A stretch of 64,000 nucleotides of DNA from Diphasiastrum complanatum (Eukaryota; Streptophyta; Lycopodiopsida; Lycopodiales; Lycopodiaceae), in contig CM055098.1 of assembly GCA_029204225.1 (NCBI GenBank), forward strand, positions 22,013,367-22,077,366. The letters are read 5' to 3'. Positions 11,407 through 22,639 of this stretch are shown one piece after another. A program made the translations under genes and the position numbers. The notes under the pieces are model-generated. The model was not told the DNA's origin. It did not search any database and saw only the letters and a list, made by a program, of their open reading frames with translations. Numbering within the stretch: position 1 is the stretch's first letter; the number at the start of each line of letters is the position of its first letter.

Positions 11407-14400
11407 TCATGGTATGGGACAACTATGAGTGCGAACAATGTCTGTCGAACTAAATTCTCGTTGACGTTGAGTCTTTGGCAGTAAGAATAAAGCCAATAAG
11501 CCCCCTATAAATGCTGCTGCAGCTGCAAATATAAATGAGGGCATATTTCCTCCGCCAAAAAGTGCATCCCATGGTCCGCTCCCAACTGATACCACAAACT
11601 GCAGAAAGCTCCGAATAATCAGCAGCTGGAGCTATCACATAGCTTGACAAACATAGCATTGCCGGATTAAGCTCAATGATATCTAAGTGTCTCTGAAAAT
11701 GATTTGGGACTGAGAGAATTTCTTTTGCTGCAACAATATTTTCAGGAGTCTGGAGTTTCAGACAAACAGACTGCACAATTGTTCAAAAAGTACTTAAGCA
11801 ATGAAGCTGGAGGAATCTCGAACAAAGCTCAGATTCTCTGACCACTACCTTTGTGAATGCGGTCACTTGAAAAGTTTAAAGTTGCAGATTGATGTTTGAA
11901 GCAAGCATTTATGCTTAAATTTGGATTTATCAATTTGACGATCACAAAGCACATTCCAACAATAATGGCAGTAAGTCAAGTTGGCATTGCACTCACCTGT
12001 GGTAATACCATCGCTAGATTCAACACTCCCATGGAGAAACCTATATGTTCACCATGTACCAATGCAGAAAATTCAGCTAATTCTTTTCTCTGAAGTGAAA
12101 GATAGCACTGATGAAACCGAGAACAGCAAAGGTCAAAACAATCATTGATCTTCTGATAACCCAGAAATGTGAAAAGCAAAGAAATGGCATTTAGTTTGTA
12201 TACTAAGATGATCTACTTCAAACTTTGCTAAGAGACAGAAGAAGGGAAAACTGAATATTAAAGTTTGCTACATATGTATATTCTGCAGGAATTTGCATCC
12301 ACTTAGACCCTCACACAAGATCATACCAAGTCAGCTTTTAAAATTACGGTACTTGGCTGTGTCAACCTCCAAACCGTGTCTTCACCTTGGAGATGGATTC
12401 CCTACTATGCTGACAAATGCTACTCAACTTGGAAGTGAAGTTAATCATACAGTGCTGACTGCTGAGTTTTGCAATTTCATATGTTACTTTCAGACATAAT
12501 AATTTGCATGAAAATTAATGTTGAGATCTTTACCTTGACCACCACCTGATGAGCTTGTGAATGATGCCGTCAAAGCATATGGCACACTAAATGTTACCTG
12601 ACAGGCAAAAATTCTGATAAGCACATGCTGAAAGTAAGAGGAAGAATTGCTCAAATAAGAAAACAGTGCTATAAAACATACTAAACCTTTATGCTTGAAC
12701 GTCTACTTAGAATATATTATTGGATATGAACAAACTGATAATGAAAAGAAAAGCTTAAGATGAGCTTTCCCAAAGGTCAAAGGAGCAATGTGTCGGGCTG
12801 CTAGGATGTTCGAAAGAACCATGTAGTCAATGCTGGTATCAAAACGCTAAAGTTACAGAAACTTCAAAGTGAGCTTCCATAACTTTCAATTAATATAAAT
12901 GTAAATTTTCGAACTTCTTTTGTTGTCATATGTAAAGAGTTCTGGATCAATCACTTGCAGGTGTGGGTTCGCTTATGATGAGGATCTTCTTTGTTGAGTT
13001 CATCTTGAGAGGTACATACGATCACAAAACATGTCTTCAGTAAAATAATCTCATCGTTTCTCTTCATTGTAGAACTGTACAGTTGAAATCGTCAATATCA
13101 TACTTTGAAATGAAATTTGAGGGTGCTTTGCTTGAGAGGACGAAACATTTGCCTAAGCATTAGTCAAAGTAGTTGCTAGATTTTCATATATAAGAAGGTT
13201 TGAGCCTACTTAAAGAGGCCTTATCTGATGGCATTACCGCAAGTGGTGCCCCAAGAATTGCAAAGACCGCCAATGAGGCAACTGTTATGGAAATTGGAGG
13301 CTGGAGATTCTGAGATGATGCTGCACTTTTGGAAGCAAGACTAATTACTGCAGTACTAGCAAAGCAGGCAGCCAAAAGCATGTTAGCTGAGGCCCAAACA
13401 TAGGTAGTGTGCACCCTCCTACAAACTGGCTCAATCAGAAGAGAAGAAATTCCAAAGACAACAGAGTGAAGCATGAGGTCAAAAGAACCCATTTCTACCC
13501 CAACAATATAGCGTTGTCTCAGTTGGATGTCTTTTGAGTTAGGTTCTCCCCTGTATACCTCCCTGCCCATCCAATCTGTGTCAAAGAGGAGGAAAGGAAA
13601 CCAAGCAAACCAGGTAAATGCGGTAATCAACAGAACAAACCACATGGGTTTCGGTAGATCCCTGAAACTGCCACACAACTCCCACAGAAAATCCTCTGAC
13701 AGCACAGTCTCCTCATCTGAATCGCCGTCATCATTGTCATTTTGAATTGTACCCAAGGATTTCACATTCAGCTTTCCAGGCTCCCCTTGTGTATCATTTT
13801 CTTGCATTGCATCACGAGTATCGTGTAACAGTGGGTTGGAGGGAGCAATGCTGTGATACTGTGATTTTTTCTTGTCTGGTGACCAAGGAATCTCTTGCGC
13901 CGCAGTTACACTCAACAGTGTCGTTACAGCCAAAATAACTATATGTACAAGAAATGCAGACTTTAGATTGGCACAAGCTAAATTGCATGCTGCTGTTTTT
14001 GTGAAGGGAAACACTATTGGCCAGTTGTAAAAGGAGCCTGCTGCAAAACCTAGTGAGTTGCCAACTGCCATAAAGAGGCAAAAAAATGCATTCCCTCGCC
14101 TTGTTCTGCGCTGATCCTGGACTGCATTGAAAAGGAAAATAAAAATAGAAATTCAGAGTCCAATACAAAATGAGTGTCTTGAATGGTTCACCTGAAAGAT
14201 AAGGTAAGTAGCTCATTTTCCAGGACTCTTCGATTAGAATTCAGAACAAATACATGATGAGAAGCAAAGGCATCAGAACTTTCAACATCTTGAAGCCTCT
14301 TTGACATTATAGCAGATCTGAAGCACATCGAAACACCCAAGAAGATCAAAACCAAACTGGAGTGTCAAAGAATAGGAAATAGAATGCACTACACCAAACC

Positions 14401-17400
14401 TTCCCAACCAAACCCTAGATCAATAGGGATCTAGACCAAGTAAGGGGAGATAGTTATATAGAGTAGAGAGACCACCTTACCTATCCATGCATGAAATACA
14501 CATGCAATCTAATTGATCATGCCAACCTCCCATGCATGTATATTGCATGTGAGAAAATCCTTACTCATAACATCTAAGTCCCATACAAAAGCATAGTATG
14601 TGCACATCCACACCCAAGGCATGCATGCAATACACACATGCTAGTACCACATGCATGTGGTCATGAATCCACAAGGTCCTATTCAACTATTACCAAAGTT
14701 AGATCCATCCCCTATGTCCAAGGTACTCCCTAAAGGTCCAAATCATTTAGGGCCATGACATTCTTCCCCCCTTATTTTAGTTCTATCCTCAAAACTAAAA
14801 ATTAGGGAAACTCTTCTTTAGGTTACCTTTTAGCTCCCGAGAATCCTCATCATTAAAATGTCCTTTCCAACGAACCACATGCTCAATAACCTCTTGATTT
14901 CACAATTGTTTGGTTCTAGTATCAAGTATCATTCCAGGTTTTGAAGGAATTTCTTTCAGATAAGTCTTCAAACAAATTTAGACCTTTCCTAGAACCAAGG
15001 TGGTCTCCTTCACGTAAACTCATCTTCATATGACTAACATGAAATATAGGATGAGCTGGTAAATCTAGTTGGTAAGCTAAATATCCAATCTTTTTCAAGA
15101 TTTTATACGTCCCCTTTTGTAGGAAACTTCACGAGTTTCCAATAAATGTCATATCACTCGAAATACGACCTAAGAGAAGTTTTGAAGAAGATCTCAAAAA
15201 TCGGAAAAGTCAATAATATGAATTCAAAAGGTGGCCAATTTCTTGTTGGATATGTAGGAAATGCTATAGTTAGCTTGAGAAACTGTTCAGAGTGCCTAGG
15301 ATCGGGTTCGACATTTTGCTAGTTTGAAACGATCATGTCAAGAGTTTCAAGTTGAAGATTGGGTGTATCTTTAAATCCCAAAAGATTTTAGAGTAAGGGG
15401 TACCGGCAAGCATTCTGCTCGTTATAATGGACGATATAAAATCTTGAAAAAGATTGGACCTTTAGTTGACCAACTAGATTTAGCAGATAGGATCAAGGCT
15501 CATCCCGTATTTCATGTTAGTCAAGCCATTATGATGATGAGGAGTCTCGGGAGCTAAAAGGTAACCTAAAGAAAAGTTTTCCTGACTTTAAGTTTTGAGA
15601 GGCCCATCCCTTATGTTCGAGGTAGTCCCTAAAGGTCCAATCCATTTAGGGCCATGACACATATCAACGCCGCCTCTTATTTTTAGCACCCTGACGGGTG
15701 CTGGCACGAGTCAAGGTGGGCCAGATAGGGAGTTATTTTTTATTTTTTTAACTGGTTGCCCTGGTGCCACGTGTCGGGCACCAGGGTTTATCCCATAACC
15801 AAATCTTTGGGATAAACCAGTACCTATATATAAGTGAACCCACCTACTTACTCACATGTATGCAGGTGGGTGTGAAGCTGCCCACCTGCCGGCACCACCT
15901 ACCAGCTGCCCGGGGCCACCCACCTGGGCGCTGCCCGGTGCCCACCTGCGCCCTTTTGGCTGGCGCACCCTGATGCACCCTGGCGCGTGCCAGGGTGCGT
16001 CAGGGTGTTAAAATTATAAGGAGGCCTATCAACCATGAAACTTTTCTAACAGCGACCATGTGTATGTATCTGAGCACCTACGAATCATATAGTTTGGGTT
16101 CATTGAAACCGTGTGCACCTTTGTAAAATAGATTGCTTCGACTAATATCTCACAAGGCTCTAGACACCTATTTCTGTTAATATTCAGAAAGCAAAATGAC
16201 AGAACGTTTTGGCAGCAGAGGAGCTTGCCGCCGAAGATATTCTTTTGCTGTAAAAGATAAAAGACAACTATCTTTTGGGAAGGTGTTCACGATGCAAATT
16301 GCTATCCTCATCTTCATAGATTTATGTGCAAGTATGTGTTTCAAAACAGATATACCTGTTTCTTCGGTACGAAAACTCCCCATCTCCAACAGTCATCTTA
16401 ACTTTCCAAAAGCCGGCTGCCTCTATTTGTATTTCATCTACCTATACTACTTACTATATTATTCCTAACACACCCTCATTGGCTTGTCTTACACATTCAG
16501 AGCTCTAAGGGTTTGTAAAACCCAACAAAACTCTATTTGAAGCAGGATTTTCGCTACTGACCAAGTAGAGGACTAGATACTAAACAAAAAGTGAAGCTGA
16601 AAATGTTCATTTTACTCCATAAGCTTATTTAATTCTTTCTGAGCCTCACACAGCCAAAAGAACAATGAGGAAACTAACCTGCTATGAAGTAGGGGTCTTT
16701 AGGCTAGTGAGTTTGAAGTGATAGTATTTTGCCCCTCACCTTGGCCATATAGATCAGTGAGTATAGGTCCCCATGAGATTTTGAGCAAACTAATGGAAGA
16801 TTATGGGATGACGTCAATAAGAAATTCTCATCAACGAAGAGGGTTTATGCCCCACCCTTTGGAAACCTCTGATAATCGGTCCCGTGCCTCCGCCTCTCTC
16901 GAGTTCCTCCTGATCCATTCTAGTTTTATGAGGAGCAAGACCTCAAGATCACAGGAGGAGACATGCCAAGAAAATGAATATGGCTTCTGGTAATGAGACA
17001 TGGTCAAAAGTCAGTTCGCAGGGCCATGGGTGCACGCCCCTAAAATTCTGAGGCCCTACGAATTTCAGATGATCAAAATTGTTGACATGGGTCAAATGTT
17101 TCAAGAGCACCCAAAAGTGCAAACCAGCCCAGCCACCATGACACCAAATGATTGGGCTGGACCAAAATGTTGGCACATATGAGTGCTTGCATATGACGCG
17201 GCTTAAGGGGGACCCTCGTATTTAAGAGGCACGCTGAGCTTTGGCCCCGGCACGTTGTGAGCCACATGTTTTTTTTTTTTAAATTGGTTGCCCAAAGCGC
17301 AACATCACCCTGCAGCCAGATTAATATCCTATAATCATTTCTGGGAAAATGCCAACAAGCCATATAATTAGCAACTGGCCCTCTTTCTATCTGAAAGAGG

Positions 17401-18559
17401 TGCTAGTGCCTGGGACGCGGGTGCCGCTGCCCGGGAGCCGCGAGTGGCTGCCGGGGACCCAGGCGCGCAAGTGCCCGTGTGCCAAGGGTGCCAGCGAAAG
17501 ATTGCCCTAGGTGCCCACGAGACACCACCACCCTGAGGGAATTTTTTTCCCGGGCACCCATTCACTCATACAGGGCCCGGGCTGGTACACCACATGACGG
17601 GTTTTCAGTGGGCCGGGTCCAAACGCCTAGCAGCGGGAGACTGGAGTGCGTGTTAGGGACAGAGAGCGAAAGGTAAGGCCCATCTCATAATCCCACGTGC
17701 TTGCTAGGGACTGAGAGCGAAAGGCAAGGCCCACCTCATAAGGCGGGACCCAGCAAAAGGCAACGGTGTTAGCCTCCAAAAGGTCGAGACTCCATCCTCC
17801 TGCTCAACCATGTGTCTAATCAGATGCATCATCTTGACTAATAAAAAGTAGTAAAAACAAATCCTCCCAGTCCTGGCACTAGCATAGCCTCCAGAACTAA
17901 TTATAATGACTCTTTTTACCCCTGGACTCATACTAAATCATTTGCAGGACTTTAAGCTCTCGTCATTCCTTGAGCCAAGATCATGCTGCGATGCTTAAAT
18001 TAGAACCTGAAAGAAGAATGATCCAGTTACTTATGAGCTAATAACTAATTTCTGAAGCTAGCAGTGTGAGGTATCTGACTGCTATACCTGTGTAATCTGC
18101 CAAGAGTGCTCTGGAAGGCCCTTGCAAAGTGTTGTTTGCCAAATCTAGAATCCAGAATCCAAGTACGAAAACTGTGATTGCACGAATTCTGGATGTTGGA
18201 GAGTCTCCGAGAAGATAACCAAGATCTGACGAGAAACCGATCAGCAGCACCGCGAGAACAACTAGAATCGCTCCCACCACTATAAATGGCCTCCGACGTC
18301 CCCAGGAGCCTGGCCAACTGTCACTGTAGTGCCCAACTACAGGCTGCACTATCATTCCAGAAATGGGACCGCACAGCCATACGTAGCTTGCAAAAGTGTG
18401 CGGTATGCCAAGCTCTTGAACGTAGGGAGTTAGCAACGAAAGCTGGATCGCCCAGCCAAATTGAAGTCCCGCAGCAACGGATGCTACTCTGGCCAGAGCC
18501 CTGAGCGGCACCCGATTTTTGCCCTTGTTTGATTTCCGCACACCTCCAGTACCGTCCAT
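11407..18559 (-). CDS. SUT: Sucrose/proton symporter (SUT/SUC family, SUT4-like), five exons
   Basis: Exons: 18559-18088, 14121-13238, 12597-12534, 12040-11997 and 11598-11407. All four introns are GT-AG and phases match, giving 551 codons plus stop with no internal stop. Family marks: [21 protein letters not shown] (27-48), conserved His in LGIPH (54), GRRRPF (87-92), [14 protein letters not shown] (138-151), DQRRTR (160-165), CANLKSAFL (about 207-215), [10 protein letters not shown] and VSVGSGPWD near the C-terminus. Hydrophobic segments fit 12 membrane helices of the major facilitator fold. The central loop (about 234-304) is long and acidic, so the protein is longer than usual SUT4 proteins of about 500 residues, while the C-terminal half looks most SUT4-like. 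By family it moves sucrose with protons; plasma membrane or vacuole cannot be told from sequence. Intron 1 (14122-18087) is swollen by transposons; introns 2-4 are 640, 493 and 398 bases. Start ATG lies in a good context (AAGGATGG). Subclass is inferred. Confidence 0.93.
14380..14761 (-). mobile_element. Chromovirus 3' LTR in intron 1 of the transporter gene
   Basis: On the minus strand it begins TGTCATGGCCCTAAATG at 14761, directly after the purine-rich end of a gypsy pol region. The far end near 14380 is a guess from the loss of LTR-like character. A second copy of its first 57 bases lies at 15602-15660 in the same orientation. Confidence 0.6.
14762..15130 (-). mobile_element. Chromovirus integrase C-terminus with chromodomain, decayed
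   Basis: The minus strand reads [37 protein letters not shown], then ILDTRTKQL...[10 protein letters not shown] followed by [13 protein letters not shown]. The order KI...AYQLDLP, FHVS and (I/V)VRWKG is that of a Ty3/gypsy integrase tail with a chromodomain. Frameshifts and stops interrupt it. It ends in a purine-rich tract next to the LTR at 14761. Confidence 0.75.
15360..15660 (+). mobile_element. Inverted second copy of the chromovirus tail plus LTR end
   Basis: The plus strand carries [29 protein letters not shown], then after a deletion [17 protein letters not shown] and a stop, so it is the same element as the neighbouring minus-strand piece but in opposite direction. It is followed at 15602-15660 by LTR sequence ending in CCATGACA, which has the orientation expected for the minus-strand element. 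The pol part has therefore been inverted relative to the LTRs. Confidence 0.7.
15669..16025. mobile_element. 357-bp GC-rich MITE with terminal inverted repeats
   Basis: Left end GCCGCCTCTTATTTTTAGCA and the inverse of the right end GCCTCCTTATAATTTTAACA continue into a shared CACCCTGACG, a 40-odd base imperfect inverted repeat. Flanks are ATATCAAC (15661-15668) and CTATCAAC (16026-16033), an 8-base target duplication with one mismatch. The interior is unusually GC-rich with CACCTGCC/GCACC repeats and no ORF of note. An 8-base duplication suggests a hAT-type transposase supplied in trans; superfamily is inferred. It lies in intron 1 of the transporter gene. Confidence 0.8.
17194..17660. other. 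GC-rich insertion-like block in intron 1
   Basis: A GC-rich block in otherwise AT-rich intron DNA with repeated GTGCC/GCCCGGG words. Its poly-T plus TTGGTTGCCC segment (17268-17292) resembles the poly-T plus CTGGTTGCCC segment inside the MITE at 15.7 kb, so it may be a relative. I could not define ends or a target duplication. Confidence 0.4.
17648..17749. repeat. Tandem duplication, period 51
   Basis: Two units sharing TAGGGAC.GAGAGCGAAAGG and AAGGCCCA.CTCATAA, offset by 51 bases. Within intron 1 of the transporter gene. Confidence 0.85.
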
Positions 18560-18623
18560 CCTTGCTCACCAGTTCCTCTCTGAAACCATCTCTCTTCTTT
18601 TTCGGATCTGATGGCTACACAGC

Positions 18624-18650
18624 TTAAATCAGCAATTGATTCGTTGCCAT
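18624..18650 (-). other. 8-codon upstream ORF in the transporter leader
   Basis: ATG GCA ACG ... ATT TAA on the minus strand, ending 64 bases before the main start. It is the only ATG-initiated frame I noticed between the main start and the CT tract. A short uORF can lower translation of the main frame; in angiosperms some transporter and bZIP leaders use uORFs in sugar control. Whether this one acts is unknown. Confidence 0.4.
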
Positions 18651-18829
18651 CAATCAATTGTGTGTACTTCACAGAGAGCTCAGATTCTGAATCTTCTGAT
18701 TACTCAAATACAAATGCTGATACTAGGTGTGATGCTGAGCATTCAAGCTTTTACCAGATCGAAATTGCAGATAGATCAGACGTGTGTGAGAAATCATTCC
18801 ACGTTGAACTTCAGTTTCTAGAAATTCTG

Positions 18830-18834
<5 letters not shown>

Positions 18835-18863
<29 letters not shown>
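18835..18863 (-). repeat. CT microsatellite in the probable 5' leader
   Basis: CT repeat when read in the sense of the transporter gene, between the candidate TATA box and the start codon. CT tracts are common in plant leaders. Confidence 0.8.
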
Positions 18864-18869
<6 letters not shown>

Positions 18870-18940
18870 CACGAAAGCAACGAAAAGGATATGAAGGAGA
18901 GTGAGCGACAGCGCCTCCTCACCGACGGGCTTCCTTCCTC

Positions 18941-18947
18941 TATATAT
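18941..18947 (-). promoter_or_regulatory. Candidate TATA box of the sucrose transporter gene
   Basis: GGATATATAGAGG on the minus strand about 380 bases before the start codon. Initiation about 30 bases downstream would give a leader of roughly 350 bases holding the CT tract and the uORF. Prediction only. Confidence 0.45.
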
Positions 18948-18959
18948 CCGACATGAGCC

Positions 18960-21430
18960 ACGGTGTCTTTACTAGCGCCCACTTGGATGTTAGCCACGCT
19001 TCAGAGCAATCACTTGCCCTAATTCTACGTAACATGTGGCAAAATCTGAGTGCTCTTTATAATATCCAAACCCACCACTAAGATACTCGGATGCTTTCCA
19101 ATCCATGGCGATCGGAGAGCACTTCCTTAAAAAGCACTTTTGCCTGAGTTGTTTCTAGGCCACCCATGGTGATAAGGCTACCCAATGCCCCATGGTAGTG
19201 CTCCTGGCCATGTCTCTACTATATTCTATGGACTAAATACTATAGTTAGAAATAAAATGAAAATAGGCATTTGTAAATTACTCTGAATTAATGTTTTATG
19301 ACCATTGCTCGCATGCATTGAGAGAAAACTGCCATGTTTCAGCCAAATAGGCCCGACGATTGTCTAAAAAAATCCTCCATACATTTGTGGTTTCGAAAAT
19401 GTAAATAGGTTCTCGACCTTCCCCAAACTTAATAGTAAGACTTTAACCTTCTCACAATTTTATGAAAAATGATTTAAGTAGCAAATTTACAAAAAGCAAA
19501 ACTTTTCCTTAATTTAGGGTGGATTGAGATTGAGAACATGGCAACTTAAGCGACAACAACACTTCTACCAGACTTAGGGTGGTTTGAGATTGAGAGCATG
19601 GCAAGTAAAGCAACAACAACACTTGCTAATCATTTGAGTTTAAAAAGTGGAGACTTACCACATAATACGTGACATCCCCCTTTTCATAGACTACTATACT
19701 TGTTTCCTCTCCTTCTTCTACATGGGAACTCGTCACTAGTTTTGATATCTCCTTCATTAGATTAGTTGAATTCGATTGGGTCATTGAAGTTGAGTTGCCA
19801 CTCGAGTGTCTCTAGGTACCAAGATAATCACCTTGAGTTGGTGGCAGACATAGCTCATATTTCACATGATGGCACTCAAGCTTGATTTGAAGGGGGGAGA
19901 GCCCTTTTTCACTTCCAAAACATTCAAGGATGGGTTTCCATTTTGAAAAGCATAATTCCCAAGGCTCCTAAATATCATACCACCCATAAAATTAGGATAT
20001 TGGACTCTCCATGCTTTTATGAATAGTTTTTTTTGAGCTAGGAATGATAAAAAGCCTATATGTTAGGGATTGGTATTCTTTGTGTATGGTTAAGAAAATA
20101 ATATTTTAAGAGCAATTGTCTTTTGTGAAAAAGAAAGGGGATCTTAAAATTCAAACCTTTAAGATGTAGAATCTACTCATTTGCACATAAAGAGTGTCCC
20201 ATCAAACCATAAAAATATACAATAACCACAAGGTAAAGGTTTTTCCATGAGAACAATGATCTTCAACACTCAAATGGTAAAACAAAATCCCCAATCCCAT
20301 GTTGGATTCTCCTACTCTAATTTCTTAGGTTTAAAATTTGACAAGCATACACGCCTTTTTTTTATTGAAGGGCTAGTCTTACTCAAGAACTTTCAAAATG
20401 ACATGTAGATTGATGGCCACCTTTTAAATAAAAAATATAAGGATATTTCGACGTTTGAAAAGTAAACTTAGTCCTTGGTTTTTTGTAAGTACTTTATTCA
20501 CTCGTAGACACCTAGGACATCGCCTGGGCAAGGCTTTGTGCCTATAAATGCCCATGCTATCCTCTCAAGCAAGGCTTTATGGAGTTTATGCCGACTAGAG
20601 GTTGAGGTTGGGGCCTTGCCTTGGATGTCGCCATCGACATGGCCCTCATAGGTGTAAAGGCCCCAACCCTAGCTTGAGACTTTATCCTATACATAACTAC
20701 TGGAATTTTAGCACTCTTAATATTATATTTTATTACTCAACCTTTTGGTAGATTTTAATGGACAAAGAGCATTTTATTTTGAAGGTATAACTAGATGTGC
20801 CAATTTTACCCAATTTTACTCCTACACTAGATATTCCATATACATGCCCTACAATTTGAATGGAACCTTTTTTTATTAATGAAGTAGAATAAGAAAAAAT
20901 GCCTTGATTGTAATGAACATCAAGGACATATTCCACATTATGGAGGGCTTTATTTGCGGCCCTTGAGAGCAAAAGGACCATCCACTTTTCCATGAAAATA
21001 TTTGGCAAAGAAAGTTTTAAGGTTTTGGGTGCTTAAAAGAATGGGAAAACTTTCATTGGAAGCTAAATTCAAATGTACCAATTGGACTAATACTAGGAGA
21101 TACATGTAATATCACACACTCTAAAGTAAAGATTGAATGCAAGTTTAATTTTTTTAAATATTATAATTAAAAAACTTAGCTTTTAATGGACAAAAAAAAC
21201 CCTTGTTAAGAGAAGGCAATTTTTGTGAGGGCCTTGCACGTGGGTTGCCTTCCAGTGGCCTCGACCAAAAGTCCTTCCTTGGCAAAAGGGGTTTGGGAGG
21301 CCGAGCTTCCCCGCTATTATTGAGCCTTGAGTTTTGAAAATGGGCTAGTGCTCGTAAAAAAATTTCAAAGTAACCTTATAAAAAAACCCCCACAACTATT
21401 ATGAAATTGATAAAAGGTTAAAATGAAACC
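18960..21430. other. Intergenic stretch without recognisable gene
   Basis: No coding homology on either strand. It holds a 60-base tandem duplication (19513-19632) and GC-richer patches near 20.5-20.7 and 21.2-21.3 kb. The 91-codon ORF at 20733-21008 (minus) is not recognised. Confidence 0.5.
19513..19632. repeat. Tandem duplication, period 60
   Basis: Two units sharing TTAGGGTGG.TTGAGATTGAG and CAACAACAACACTT, offset by exactly 60 bases with a handful of differences. Confidence 0.85.
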
Positions 21431-21479
21431 TTTAAACCTAAGATTTATAATTAAAACAAGTTGATTTTGAGACATATAA

Positions 21480-22480
21480 AAAACCTATAAATTTAAAATG
21501 AAGCAGTGGAAAATGTTTGTTCTCAATCTCTGCCTCCTCTTTCTGAGAGAACCAATAAGGTTGTCTAGAGATAGGTTGACTTCTTGGAATTAACTCAATC
21601 TTGTGGTCTATTGACCTGGACGGTGGTAAACCATGAGGTAATTCAGATAGAAAAACATCCCTAAATTCATTTATGATCTGTTCTTTCACTGCTTGTTCAT
21701 GATCTAAATTTACTAAGTTAAGAATTGTTGAGAATTCACAACCATTTAGATTCATTTCAGGAACACCCACAACTGGAATAGCACATATTGAAAAAACTTC
21801 ATACTCAAAATAATCCAATGTCTCCATTTCATTAACTGTAGAAATCTGATCCAACGGACGTACAAAATTACTGTCAAATAATGTAACTACCTTATCACCC
21901 TCCTTGAAAGTGAGAACATGCTTCTCAAAATCAATTAACACAGAAGGCGACTTACTAAATAACCATTTATAATCTAAGATTAAATCAGTACGAGCTAGGT
22001 CTAAAACATGAAAATTAACTAATTCTGTGTGTCCTTGCATCAAAACTGGGAGCTTCGGGACTTTTACGTTCCAAGTCTCCAACTCTGCTCCTGAAGCTAG
22101 ATAAACTTTATATCTATGATTGTTGGCTTTAGTTTCCAAGCTTGAGTTTCTACACAAGACGAGAATTAATAAAATTATGAGTTGAACCACTGTCCAATAA
22201 AATACTCACTTCTTGATCTTTAATTGTGCCAATTAAAAGGAAAAGTTCATTAGGCAAGAAAGTAGTATTAAAAGAACATTCACACTCACAATAACTCATA
22301 GTGAAGTACAATTGACCAAAAATGATTGAAATTGACTCTAGCATGGTCAAATCACTATTTTTAGTCAATTTCATAAATAATTCAAGAAACTGAAAAAACG
22401 AAAAATTTTGAGTTTTCGCACTTTTAATTTTTTTTAAAAATTTTACGTTTCCTAAAAATTTGTAAAAAACCAATGTCAGA
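21480..22480 (-). mobile_element. Ty3/gypsy protease to start of reverse transcriptase
   Basis: Read from high to low: ILLDSGSTHNFINSRLV is the aspartic protease active-site region; after a frame change come YKVYLASGAELE, VLDLARTDLILDYKWL and FEKHVLTF, the rest of the protease; then EFRDVFLSELPHGLPPSRSI and IPRSQPISRQPYWFSQKE, the linker into RT. RT itself is cut at about 21480. The LDSG protease and this linker are typical of chromovirus-type gypsy elements, unlike the LDGG protease of the element at 37-41 kb. Confidence 0.85.
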
Positions 22481-22639
22481 TATTAAGCAACCAAAATCGA
22501 AAATTCGATTCACTGTTCGATTCTTAATTTTACTACTTTAATGTCCATCAGTCATGCAAAAGATGCGACATTAAACTGATTTTTTACAATTACGAAAGTT
22601 TACGTAAAATCAAGTTCTACGAAAATTGTCCCAGTTTTG

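Noticed and set aside
13527-13938. Plus-strand ORFs opposite the transporter
   Set aside because: They are antisense shadows of exon 2 of the sucrose transporter.
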